NCBI GenBank assembly: GCA_010279815.1
Contig: QEOQ01000104.1
Location: forward strand, 166,588-230,587
Source: Brachionus plicatilis
Taxonomy: Eukaryota; Rotifera; Eurotatoria; Ploima; Brachionidae
DNA: 64,000 bases
Direction: 5' to 3'
A program made the position numbers and the translations under genes. Below are positions 32,492 through 43,147 of the stretch, piece by piece (positions within the stretch are counted from its first letter, which is position 1; each line of letters begins with the position of its first letter). Under the pieces are notes generated by a model, which searched no databases, was not told the DNA's origin, and saw only the letters and a list, made by a program, of their open reading frames with translations.

Positions 32492-34267
32492 TTAATGTTG
32501 ATTTGAAGACGGCGAATCATTGTCAGCGGACTTGATCATGTGTTCGCTTTGCATAAAACTGTGCTGTTGAGCGAACAACTGAGCCGACTTTAACGGGTCC
32601 ATGAGTGCGCTGAGCATGGCGGCCGAGTGGTTTTGAGAATTGGCGTTGGCGGCAGCCTGGCCGAGAGTAGGCGAAGGCGACGGAGACGATGACTGAGCGG
32701 CAGCAGCAGCAGCAGCGGCCGCGGCCAACGGCGTCAAAAATGGCAAGTACGAAGAAGCCGGCATGCCGTTAAACATCTGCTCATAAGAGCCCGCTCCCTT
32801 CAAATAGCTCAGCTGGGCCAACAGCTGATTGTGGTTGGCGGTCGGCACTGACCCAGGCATCGACATTGACATTGTCTGCTGCTGCTGCTGCTGTTGTTGT
32901 TGCTGTTGATGGAGTTGGTGAGGCTGGGTGGACGGCGAGCAGCTGGACGTGCGACTAGAGGGAGCGGTGACTTTGGCGAGCAGGTCTTTGTTGATGCAGT
33001 TTTTGAGCTGGCCGGGTATTTTGTTGAGTAGGCCGCGTCGGACCTCGTGAGCGGCCATTTCTCTCATCTCGCGACAGCTCACGTCCGAATAGAAAGCGGT
33101 GTGCGGCGTGATCATCAAATTGGGCAGATCGCGTAACAGGGCGGTCGGGCCGCTCAGTGCGCTCTCGTTAAAGTGGTCGAGTGCGGCTGCCTTGATCGTG
33201 CCGGCCCTAAGACCGTTAGCCAAGTGCAGTTCGTCGATGAGACTGGCGTTGGCCGTGTTGACCACGAATAGACCGGTGGGCTTGATGGATTTGAGCGAGT
33301 GTTCGTTGAGCAGGTGATACGAGGTTTCGTTGAGACTGGCGTGCAGGCTGATGCAGTCGCTCTGGTGCACCAGATCGTTAATTGAGTGACACCGGTGGAT
33401 GCCTAGCGAACGCTCGAAACCCTCGGCCACATTCGGGTCGTAAAAGTAGATGTTGAAGCCGAATGCGCGCGCTCTCACCGCCACTGCCGTCCCCACTTTG
33501 CCCAGGCCCACTATGCCCAGGTTTTGACCGCGCACTCTCACACACCCGTGCGCCAGCTCTCGTGTGTGCTCGGGCGTTAGTGCGCCAATCTGCTGTTGCT
33601 GGTGTGACGGTGTCTTTATTTTTTGTTGAACATTGTTGGCGAGCCAGTGGGTGCGTCGATATAAATTGAGGATCATGGACATGGTGGAGTCGGCCACTTC
33701 TTCGACACAGTAAGCGGCTACATTGCACACGGCTATGTTTAGCTCGGCGGCCGCTTTCACGTCAATGTTGTCGTAGTTGTAGCCGATTTTGACGATTAGC
33801 TTGAGCGCCTTGAACTTGAGGAGATCGTCGCGGCTCAAATTGATGGTGTTGTAGAGGAGAGCGGCCTGCGCTTCGTTCAGCACTTTTTCGTGTATTTCGT
33901 TGGTGGACTGGGCGTCGCAGAACGCCACTGTCGCTATGTCCTTGAGAATGGGCATTTCGACGGAGCAGTCGCGGCCGTCCAGCAGTGCGACTAGTGGCCG
34001 CGTCTGGGATGGCGCCGGCTGTTGTTGCTGCTGCTGCTGCTGCTGGATTAGGAGAGACGGGTTGGGCAGGTTGAATGAGCCGTTGTTGTTGTGGTGGTGG
34101 TTGTTGCGGGGCGACGGCGAGTTGGCCGTCGGGCTGTCGTAGCGGACCTTTTTGGCCGGCTGGCTGCTCTCGCTTTTTATGCTCTGGGCGCCGTTTAGGC
34201 CCGGTGTGGACGAGGCCGGTGCCGCCGACGACGACGCTGACGATTGAGTATTGGACGTGGTCGACAT
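32492..34267 (-). CDS. CtBP: CtBP-like transcriptional corepressor with altered dehydrogenase site
   Basis: Single-exon ORF of 591 residues. Residues about 90-430 are the 2-hydroxyacid-dehydrogenase-like core of C-terminal binding protein, starting RPLVALLDGRDC and including ILKDIATVAFCDAQST. CtBP binds PxDLS-type repressors as an NAD-dependent dimer in the nucleus. The NAD loop GLGKVG (254-259) is intact. Of the catalytic triad, only the histidine (H389 in TPHTAFYS) remains. The position of the arginine is N340 (NTANASLIDE, normally NAARGG), and the glutamate position aligns with S369. The tryptophan after the catalytic His is F392. N-terminal (1-89) and C-terminal (about 434-591) extensions are low-complexity: poly-Q at 75-83, 220s and 454-464, poly-A at 515-524. 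The gene is strongly GC-rich and intronless, unlike its neighbours. It could be a retrocopy or a diverged paralogue; the open frame argues that it is functional. Confidence 0.95.
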   Translation of the reverse strand: MSTTSNTQSSASSSAAPASSTPGLNGAQSIKSESSQPAKKVRYDSPTANSPSPRNNHHHNNNGSFNLPNPSLLIQQQQQQQQQPAPSQTRPLVALLDGRDCSVEMPILKDIATVAFCDAQSTNEIHEKVLNEAQAALLYNTINLSRDDLLKFKALKLIVKIGYNYDNIDVKAAAELNIAVCNVAAYCVEEVADSTMSMILNLYRRTHWLANNVQQKIKTPSHQQQQIGALTPEHTRELAHGCVRVRGQNLGIVGLGKVGTAVAVRARAFGFNIYFYDPNVAEGFERSLGIHRCHSINDLVHQSDCISLHASLNETSYHLLNEHSLKSIKPTGLFVVNTANASLIDELHLANGLRAGTIKAAALDHFNESALSGPTALLRDLPNLMITPHTAFYSDVSCREMREMAAHEVRRGLLNKIPGQLKNCINKDLLAKVTAPSSRTSSCSPSTQPHQLHQQQQQQQQQQQTMSMSMPGSVPTANHNQLLAQLSYLKGAGSYEQMFNGMPASSYLPFLTPLAAAAAAAAAAQSSSPSPSPTLGQAAANANSQNHSAAMLSALMDPLKSAQLFAQQHSFMQSEHMIKSADNDSPSSNQH

Positions 34268-34547
34268 GTTCGCACTCTACAAAATTCGCATTCTGTTTAT
34301 CTATTTTTTTTTTCAAAAAGAAACAGAGAGATTAGTTGAAAGACAAACAGCAATTTCAAATAGAAACAGAAATTATTTTATTTTTTTTTCTAATAAAAAC
34401 AAAAAAGGTTATCTAATAGCTTTGTTGTGTAGATTAGTGGTATGGTCGAACCGTGTTTGCCTATGTGTACATAATGGGCTGGAGGGATAAAGAGAAATAA
34501 TTATAATTACCTGATTCATTTGGATTTTTGGTCTAATTTAGTCAGTC

Positions 34548-34606
34548 AGAGTGTGTGTGTGTATGTGTGTGAGTGTGTGATTGGCGTGAGTGTGTGAGTG
34601 AATGAA
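34548..34606. repeat. TG-rich microsatellite upstream of CtBP
   Basis: Interrupted (TG)n with GAGTG variants, about 60 bp, 280 bp upstream of the CtBP ATG. On the gene's own strand it is CA-rich. Confidence 0.7.
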
Positions 34607-35474
34607 CGTTCATGAATTTATTTATTTATTTTTCATTAATTCGTTGTAATTATTATGCATGTTATTTTTCTAGAGAGCAATATGCAAAACAATAAGTAAC
34701 TTAAGTAACTGAACACGAGATCACTTTGAAATTGTCTTAATGCAAACTATCTCATTTGTTTGTGTATTCTAATACAGTTTTTTCTTTATTTTGTGACGTG
34801 TCAGGGTAATTAAAAAAAAGGATTATTAAAAAATTTTATTTAAAAATAATGTAATGTAAGGTGCTCCAAACGATAACCAGTTGTTTGGAAATTTTTAAAA
34901 TTTGTTTTTCTGTGGTAATTTTTTAAGCTGAATTCAAATTTTCAATAAGTTTTTGAAAAGGACTTGAACGACAACAGAAACTTATTAATTTGATATGATA
35001 CTTTTTAAAAGAATTCTAAAAACAAAAAATATTCAGATAACCTTGCAAAAATTATTTTTGAAATCATCTTTGATAAAATTATACAAAATTCACTTGTCTT
35101 CTGGAATGAGATTTTTTTTGCCCCCCGGCAATATTTAGTTTTTTTTTGATTAACACTCAAAGGACCAAGGGGTTTTAAGACCCTTTTTGATGCTTATTTT
35201 GCTCTCTGCTCAATTCATTTTTGACAATTTTTTTTTCATCAAATCTAAAATCAAAAAAATATTATAATTAATTCATTTTTGTTTTAAAATCTCTTTATTT
35301 TTCTGAAAAAAAAAATAATATATACGTTAAGGCCCAAGAGGGGTTTTTTGGACCCAACTGAAATATTGTCTTTTTTTTTTGTAAAATAAATTGAAGACCA
35401 AGCTAATTATGCTTTAAATTTCAAAATCTACTTAAATTAAATAATTCCTTTTATAAATTACAATTTTATGAACC

Positions 35475-35780
35475 ATGTCTCGACGAAAAGCTGCCTTACA
35501 AGTCCTTGAACTTCTTAGAAATGCTGATGATACCCAATCAGTAGCCTCTGATGATGATGATAATGATTATGAGGATAATGATGACTTAGATAATGATTTT
35601 GAAGATGAAATGGAACCAAAAAATCAGCCTAATGCTGTATATGATTCAGATGAAGACACTGATAATGAAGAAACTGAAGAAGGCAAAATGTTATCTACTG
35701 TATATTTTTACATTTTTGAGAGAAGAAAAAAAAATCTCAAAATCAAAAAATCTAAAAAAATTTTCATTCAAGAAAAGTAA
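35475..35780 (+). pseudogene. piggyBac-type transposase N-terminus, truncated
   Basis: Starts MSRRKAALQVLELLRNADD and continues with a strongly acidic stretch (DDDDNDYEDNDDLDNDFEDE), as in the disordered N-termini of piggyBac transposases. After about residue 73 the frame runs into the left arm of a long palindrome (35681-35993) and becomes a lysine-rich chance tail that ends at 35780. The catalytic DDD domain is absent. Confidence 0.65.
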
Positions 35781-35993
35781 TAATAAATTCGCAATTAATT
35801 AAAAGGGATTTTCAAAAAATTATCCTTGGTTTTTACATTTAAATTTTTCTAAAACTCCTTTTTAAGTAATTGCGAATTTATTATAACTTTTCTTGAATGA
35901 AAATTTTTTTAGATTTTTTGATTTTGAGATTTTTTTTTCTTCTCTCAAAAATGTAAAAATATAAAAATGTACAAAAAATAACATTTTGCCACT
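35681..35993. repeat. 313-bp imperfect palindrome inside the piggyBac-like ORF
   Basis: GGCAAAATGTTAT at the left end mirrors ATAACATTTTGCC at the right end. Between them arms of more than 110 bp pair, for example CTCAAAATCAAAAAATCTAA with TTAGATTTTTTGATTTTGAG. The loop is about 55 bp. The arms include transposase coding sequence, so this looks like an inverted duplication rather than an inserted MITE. Confidence 0.8.
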
Positions 35994-37160
35994 GAAGAAA
36001 CTAACATAGACAAAACTTCGAAAAATGGAACGATATGGATAAGATTGAAAGATAGAGAAGAGACAAGTCTTAGTAAAAAGATTAATCTGAGAATTTAGAT
36101 AAAATTTTAATTTTTTTTTGATAAAAAAAATAAAAATCTTGAATTTTTATCACATTTTTTTTTATAAATAACTTTAGGTTTTTACTTAAATCTAGACATA
36201 ATTTTTTTTGAAAGCATAACAAAAATGATAAAAGACATTTTTGCAATCTGTAACATTTTTTAACACAATTTGAATAAATAATTTAGTTTATTTTATTTAA
36301 AAAGCAAATCTTATTTTCTAGGGGTTTTTTGGATCCCTTGGGTCCTTAACGTAATAAAAAAAATTAGGCCTTTGAGTATTAAAATCAGTTTTAACACGTT
36401 TTTATAATTCGTATTTCTCGCTTGGAACTTTTTCAAGCCAAAAAAATAATCATTTTTTTATACTTTAGACTCTACTCTTTAAAACATAGCTTTCCGTTTT
36501 TTGACTGGATATTTTATTTTTCCTGTTGATTAAAGCAAAAACCTAATTTTGTAATAAAATTAAATGGGAAGAGTAATGTAATTTTAAATTAAGATAAATT
36601 ATTTTTCTTTAATTTTATTTTTCAAAGTTTAAGTTATAGAGATAAAAATGGAACCTACAAAGGATTAATAAATACACTATGTCTAGAAAGTTTAGAACAT
36701 TGCTAAAAAATTTATAAAAAAAATTTTAACAAGTAAAAATCTAAAATTATATTATATTTATATATAATGTTAACTATACCATCTTAAAGGTAATTTTATT
36801 AGCTTTCTTTTGATATACAGATTGTTCAAAAAAAAATTTCTGAACACTCCAGAACCCATTAAAAAAAAAACAGATATAATTGAACAAAAAAAACAAATTT
36901 GCATACAAATTTGTGTGTCTAGAAAAAAAATGTAAATTTTCAGAATTACCAAACAAAAAAAATTTTGATCCATGTAAATCCAAAATACCCTTAAAAATAC
37001 TTAATTTAAGAAGGACCTTTAATGACACGAAAAAAAGTGAACCCATGAATTTTTTTTTGAAAAATTTGAATTTTTCATCATGAAAAACCTTTTTATGAAT
37101 TTTTTTTCAATTTTTAACACATTTTGACTTACTACGGTTTATCATTTGGGGCACCTTACA

Positions 37161-38657
37161 AGTCATCCAAAAAATCATAAAATGTATAATTTCAATAAAT
37201 TTTAATTAAATTCAATTTTTTTTGTTTACCAGATCAAGTTTTCTTTCAAATACTTTATTTAATTTAGCAATAATGACATCGTTTGTCCGTTTGTCTACTT
37301 CGTTCAAAATTTTTTTTTGGTTAAAATATCACAGGCCTGTCCTTCCATTTTTTTATGAAAGTAAATAAAATCTTATTATGAAACAATGTTTTTTCATGTC
37401 ATATAATCTAAATTATTTTAAATGTAAAATAATTACAGTTTGTTCCTTTTTTTGTCTTATTTTCATGTCATAATTTCGAATAGTCACAAATTCGAAAAAA
37501 TTTGACATGAAAAGGATTATGTTTTTAGTGTAATTTTCAATAACATAAATTTAATTTACACAGATTTTGTTTATAAATTTGAATTATTTAACTTAAATAG
37601 TTTGCTGTTAAATTTTTTCAAATAACTATAAAATCAATAACTCTTTTCAATTTTTATAAATTTTTTATATTTTTAATATATGTATTTTTTTTTTAATAAT
37701 CAATTAAATAAATGAAGTGTTAATCAGTCTCATGAGGCATGGGCACTAGCCTGTTGATTAACCTTGAATATATATAAAAATTAAAATTTGAAAAAATACT
37801 TTTAGCACAAAAATTAAAAATTAAATAAATGCATTCAACACAAAAATTAATGCCTTGTTAAGAAAACTTAAAAAAAAACTTTTAACTTAGCTTAATGCAA
37901 ACCACCCGGTTGGTTTTTTATTCTAATATTTCTACCAAGATATAAAAACTTTGGAAGATTTTCTTAAGCTTAATATTTTTAACATAAATATGAAGACAGG
38001 AGAGTTAAAGAAGAATCTTAAGTCACATTTCAATACCAAAGATGGGCTAACCGATTCAATCAATTTTTGTCTTTCTAGCATAAATGATCAAAATTATCTA
38101 TTTCTCCTATTGGTAATTTTAAATCGTAAATTTTGATACAAAAAACAAAATATATAATATAAAAGACGCCAGAACTTTAATTTGGACCGACCAAAAAATG
38201 TTTTAAAAATTGAAGCAATTGATACATCCTCTGTACCACCACTTAAAGTTGATTTGGATTTTTTTAATATCCCAAATTCACAATTTTCTGAATTTTGCAG
38301 ATTTATTGCAGAGTTTTGCAGAATCAGTTTATTGGTGGTACAAAGAGAGTATCAGTTGCTATAATTTACAGAAAATGTTTATTTATATTTCAATGTTTTA
38401 CTTTTTTAAATTTTAAATGATTTAATAAAAAACATTTTTTTTTAATTCGTGAAAGATTTTAAAATCAAATAAAAGAATTATTAATAGGTCTTTTATAAAA
38501 AGGGCATTAGCCTGCTGATTAACCTTGAAATTGATTAAATAAACACATATAAAATAAATAAATATATGTACAAGTCAATTTAATATTTTAGATAATTTGT
38601 TTTTGATCCAAATAAATAACACCGGTCCAAGACGGACAGCCAGGACCATTTTAAAAG
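37161..38657. other. Gene-free region with two LINE-like 3' tails
   Basis: 37743-37770 (GCACTAGCCTGTTGATTAAC) and 38508-38532 (GCATTAGCCTGCTGATTAAC) are direct copies, both followed by CTTGAA and A/T-rich tails, as expected for independently inserted LINE 3' ends. 38215-38390 carries diverged copies of the MITE core (TTTTGCAGATTTATTGCAGA). The short ORFs here are not convincing. Confidence 0.5.
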
Positions 38658-38964
38658 AGGCATTGTGAATCTTGGAACAAATAACAAAAACAAAAATTTT
38701 AAAATGAAATAACTTTTTTACAATGAATCTAAAAATTGTTCTTTAAAATGTATCAGCTGATACAAACTTTGTGCCACCCAAAATTAAGTCTCTGCAAAAA
38801 CTCTGAAAGCCTGCACAGCGCTAAATGTCATTAAAATTTTAATCATTAAAACTAAATTGCAGAGTTTTTGCAGAGACTTAATTTTGGGTTATTTCTTCAT
38901 TTTAAACATTATTTCATTTTAAAATTTTTGTTTTTGTTATTTGTTCCAAAATTCACAATGCCCT
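38658..38964. mobile_element. hAT-type MITE (GCATTGTGAA family), copy 4
   Basis: Ends AGGCATTGTGAATCTTGGAAC and GTTCCAAAATTCACAATGCC, with the same mirrored TATCAGCTGATACAAACTTT core as the copy at 8693. No clear target duplication, so one flank may be altered. Confidence 0.8.
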
Positions 38965-39571
38965 AGAACGCTTTGTACTTTAAATGATAAATGAAAAAGA
39001 TTTATATAGTTGAGATTTAAATTAAAAATTTTGACATCTAATTTGTCTAGACATTGTTAATAAGGAAGGGAAAAATGCGTTCTTGAACAGACATTTTTGG
39101 GAAAAAAAATATAGAACAAAAAAACATGAGATTAATCTAATTTTTGATTTAAAATAAAATGGATCTAAAAATCGACAAAAAAGGAAAGTTCTTTAACTTT
39201 CTGTAACTTTTAGTCTTAACCTCGACTTAATTGATTATTTTTCTCTTCCAGTGGTTTTCAGACATGTGAACGATTAAAATGGCGACTTCCAATCAAGATA
39301 TATCGAGCTTACAACTAAATTGTTTTAATATTTTCTTAATTTTTTTTGTTTTATGGAACGTTAATTATTTAAACATTTTTAACCTGTTACTCAGAATTTA
39401 AATATTTTTTTTATTTTCTTCTTTATTTTTACCTTTTTTATTTTATTTAACTTTATTTTGATTTTATACTTTCAATCTGTAGAAGCTTTAAATTTAAATG
39501 TATCTCAAGTTTTTCAGTTTAGTAAATATGGCCTGAATATCTTCGATTAACTTCAGAGTGGATAGAGAGAA

Positions 39572-40925
39572 GACTAAGAACTAAATTTTGTCTAAATATT
39601 TTATTTTTTTTAATATCCGTTTAATATTGATTATTAAAAGCGATAAATGCTTTAAATTCTAAAAACAAATAAATATTCATTTAAAAAAAAAAAAACTTAT
39701 TTACATTCTTCTTAGTTATAAAAAATGGCGTGTTCTTTTTTATTTACTAAAATTATTAATAATCGCCAATTTTAAAAATGCTTTATATTTCATTAAATTA
39801 CCAAATTTAAATACAAAAATGTTAATTTATTACAAAACTCAAGTTTGATGCTAGAATTTCCAATTTTTAATTAAATCAAAAAAAAAAATAATTTTTTGCA
39901 CCAATAACCGAATTTAAATACTTTTCTGGTATTAAAATTAACATTTTTTAAAAATTTTGTGTATTCTTTCTTATTATTGTTGTAAATTTTTTTTTCTATT
40001 CTAATTGTCAAAATACACATCTCTGGCTACTTTTTAATTTTTCTAAAGGCAACTTGAAGTTCATGATCATGATCAAATGATCAAAAACTTAATTGATTAA
40101 AATCTTAATAAAAATGATGAAATTAGCTCTTTTTAATTTGTTCTAAAATTAAACATAAGATGTTTATTATTTTAATTGAAAAAAAACAAACCTTTTTTTT
40201 TCTATTCGATCTCTAATTGATTGTTCTAAAATTTTTATTTGAAAACTTTAAAGACAAATTTAAAATCGACATTATGTTATCAAAATTGACTTTAAATGAT
40301 ATTTTAATATTAATTAAAACAAATTAAGCGAAACAAAGTTAAATTTCGGATTGCAAAATTTCGAAATATTGATTGAGATTTTATTTTTACTTCAGATTAA
40401 AATTCATACAATTTTGTATCTTATTAAAGATTAAACAAATTATGTTTAATAATGTTTAGTCATTTATTATTAAAAAATTGAATAAAAAATACCTTTTTTT
40501 TCAATCAAAAACCAAAAATTCTGATTTGAAATCTACATTTGATCATGAACTTCAATTTAGCCTTTTCTAAATTGTATTTTAATAATAAATTAAATATGAT
40601 ATTATTAATTTCATTGGCTTTCAAAATATGATTAAGGTTTAGGTTAATTTTCAGCAATTTTTAGAGCTGATTAAATTAGTTATTTTTTTTAATAAAAAAT
40701 AATACGCCATTTTTTATAACTAAGAAGAGTGTAAATAAAAAAAAAATTTATAATTTTAAAATGAATATTTTTTTATTTTTAGAAATTAATGCATTTGTGG
40801 CTTTTAATAATCAATATTAAACGGATAATAAACAAATGAAAGTATTTTTTTTTAATTAAAATCTTAGTTTTTATTAAAAAGTTTTCCTTTACAAAAATTT
40901 TCTAGACAAAATCAAATTTTAGTTT
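39572..40925. mobile_element. 1.35-kb long-inverted-repeat element directly upstream of DEG/ENaC
   Basis: Outer motif AACTAAATTTTGTCTA near 39572 is mirrored by TAGACAAAATCAAATTTTAGTT ending at 40925. Farther in, CCGTTTAATATTGATTATTA and TTCTTCTTAGTTATAAAAAATGGCG are mirrored at 40812-40835 and 40702-40730. The centre holds a second inverted-repeat element (40034-40572). The right end lies 7 bp before the DEG/ENaC ATG. Confidence 0.65.
40034..40572. repeat. Nested inverted-repeat element with GATCATGAACTTCAA ends
   Basis: Ends TTTCTAAAGGCAACTTGAAG and CTTCAATTTAGCCTTTTCTAA are inverted. The end motif GATCATGAACTTCAAGTTGCC also occurs at about 28-47, and decayed at 20645, 24715 and 40545, so it marks a dispersed family. 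Confidence 0.55.
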
Positions 40926-40932
40926 AAAAAAA

Positions 40933-42406
40933 ATGGATTTAAAAAAATCAATTTCTCTAAAAAACCGACTAAAAGAAGTATTAAAAGACAGTTTGCTCTC
41001 GTCCACCGGCCATGGCTTAGCACATTTTATAAAAGCAAATAACTGTTTTATGAGAATTACTTGGGCCTTCTTTACAATAATATCAGCTTGCTTCTGCAGT
41101 TATATGATAGCCCAGAATATTTTAAAATATCTTAAGTTTGACGTTAACACAAAAATTCGAGTTGTCAACCAATTTAGTGCTGTTTTTCCAACCGTAACCA
41201 TTTGCAATATGAATTAGCTCTGATTTTTCGCTTAATTTCACAACCCAATTCATAAATGACACAAAAAACAACAAGCCTTTCTCAAATTCAGGCGAATCGA
41301 TCCTCATAAATGTGGCCAAAATGCCAGAATTTCATACCAACTTGAATCTTTATGGTGATTTAAAGGAAAAATTAATAGCTGATTGTTCATTTGAAATGAT
41401 TCCTTGCAATCGCTCCAAATTAAAGTACTATCTTCATCCAAACTATGGAAATTGCTTTCAATTCAATCCTGGATATGACAATTACGAAAATTCTGAAGAC
41501 TTGGAATCAACAAAATTTATTGAAAGACTAGGAGGACTGAGACTGGTTTTGAATTTGAGTGTTCCAGATAGCTTAAAATTAATAAATCCAAATATTGGTG
41601 GAATTATTTTTATTCATAATCACACAACTCATCCTGCGGTTGTAGATCCAGTCACATTGTCTCCAAATACTGAGACAAATATCGCACTGTCAAAAACATT
41701 TTATGAGCTAAAAGAAAAACCATACAGCAATTGTGACAAAAATACAAATGACAAAAATTCCTTCAAGTCTGTACCTTATTATCTAATACACAATTATACT
41801 AAAGGATATTCACAAATGATTTGTACATACCAGTGTATACAACTTAATTTAATCAAAGAATGCTCCTGTTATAATACAATTTATCCGAATTTTTTCGATT
41901 CCATTCCATGCTTCAATCAAACTCAAATGGATTGTGTAGGCAAGTTTTTTATGGATAAAAAAATTACTGAAAAATACTTTAAAGCATGCATGGACCAATG
42001 TCCATTAGAATGTGGGGGCATGTGGCTGGACAAAGTTGTATCAGTAAATCAATATTCAGCAAAAATATATCAAGAACTTGTTCAAAATTATAATGGATCT
42101 TATAAATTATTTTTGAATAAGAACGAAACATTTGATGATTTAGCTATTGTGAACATTTATTATAGAAATTTGGGATATACAGAAATAACTGAAAGTGCAG
42201 CAGTTGAGTTTGTGGATTTGTTGTCAAGTATTGGTGGTGTTGGTGGTCTTTTTTTGGGAGCAAGTGCATTGACTTTGGTGGAATTTATAGAATTATTTTT
42301 TTTATTCTTAATAGAAATCAAGAATTATAATAAAATAGATCCGAAGAAAACATCAAATAAGAATCAGAGCTGCATAAAAGGAAAATTCAAAATTTTTAAA
42401 CTTTAA
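40933..42406 (+). CDS. DEG/ENaC-family sodium channel subunit, one frameshift near 41215
   Basis: About 490 residues in one exon, in two frames that meet at about 41212-41220. N-terminus: the gating HG motif in TGHGLAHFI, then TM1 (about residues 43-64, WAFFTIISACFCSYMIA), then the post-TM1 block FPTVTICNMN. The second frame (coding from about 41215, FTTQFINDTKNN) carries the Cys-rich ectodomain (CSFEMIPCNRS, GNCFQFNPG, CTYQCIQ, CSCYN, CMDQCPLECGG), the pre-TM2 FVDLLSSIGGVGG and TM2 with the GAS selectivity filter (LFLGASALTLVEFIELFF). Such trimers pass Na+ and respond to peptides, acid or mechanical force. A TAG directly follows TICNMN in the first frame; one base difference would restore one frame, so it is either a sequence error or a young pseudogene. 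An intron there is unlikely because both flanks are coding within a few bases. Confidence 0.88.
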
Positions 42407-42534
42407 AACTATCTTAAAGAAACATGAAATTTAGATTAGATCTTTAAGAAGTTTTCAAGTTCATTCCAATTCGATCTTTTCAATTTGAATAACTTTTTTA
42501 CTAAAATAGATAATTTTGTTACAGTGTTTGAAAA

Positions 42535-43147
42535 GGGCCACAAAAAGATCATTTTTATGATTTTTTATAGAATTTTCCAAAAAATGAAAAAAAAAATATT
42601 TTGACTTTACAAAGCATCAAAAAAATAAATTACCGAATTTTACGTAAAATTACATAAAGAACAATTTTTTGAGGTAGAAAATCGTTGTAAAGAAAAGTAA
42701 AAAAAAGTAAAGTTTTTTTATTTCTTTTATTTCAATTTATTAAAAAATTAATTCCTTGGATTAAATATAATTTTACATAATAAATTGCATTGATGATTTT
42801 AAAGAACATACTATATTTAGTTTCATTAAATTTCAAAGTCTACGAATGATGTGCAAAAATTCTGCAAAACCAATAAATCTGAAGAGTTAAACAGAGTCAG
42901 TTGATACAACTATTTTTGATGTAAAATTTTAATTCAAAGAATTAGTTTTTTAATAAATCGAAATAAAAGAAATAAAAAAACTTTTAATATTTTTTACGTT
43001 TTTTTACTTTTTTTTACGATTTTTTACCTCAAAAAATGGTTCTTTACGTAATTTTTCGTAAAATTTTGAAATTTATTTTATTTTAAGTTTTAAAAAGTCA
43101 GAATAATTTTTTTATCATGTTTTTTTTGAAAATTATTTCTGTGGCCC
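42535..43147. mobile_element. Palindromic TIR element (GGGCCACA ends)
   Basis: Ends GGGCCACAAAAAG and TTTCTGTGGCCC. Long inverted arms share ACGTAAAATTACATAAAGAAC / GTTCTTTACGTAATTTTTCG and CTCAAAAAAT motifs. About 613 bp and related in motif content to the 30222 element. No clear target duplication. Confidence 0.65.

Larger units (their letters stand above)
35154..36378 (+). mobile_element. piggyBac-like non-autonomous element
   Basis: Inverted ends CACTCAAAGGACC (35154) and GGCCTTTGAGTA (ending 36378), each bordered by TTAA (35150-35153, 36379-36382). Sub-terminal GGGTTTTTTGGACCC-type repeats sit inside both ends. It contains an acidic transposase N-terminus (35475-35700). Same family as the relic at 15853. 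Confidence 0.78.
34855..37160. mobile_element. 2.3-kb TIR element hosting a piggyBac-like insertion
   Basis: Inverted ends TGTAAGGTGCTCCAAACGAT (34855) and ATCATTTGGGGCACCTTACA (ending 37160). The interior outside the piggyBac insertion is AT-rich, with only weak ORFs (36774-37083 on both strands) that look like chance. Superfamily not assignable. Confidence 0.6.

Noticed and set aside
32146..32520. ORFs crossing the N gap
   Set aside because: The frame across N is meaningless, and the flanks are simple sequence.
33762..34316. 184-residue ORF and several others across CtBP
   Set aside because: All overlap the CtBP frame; the open length comes from high GC, and only the CtBP frame has domain homology.
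36770..37083. Overlapping ORFs on both strands
   Set aside because: Lys/Phe-rich on opposite strands of the same AT-rich DNA; no homology recognised.
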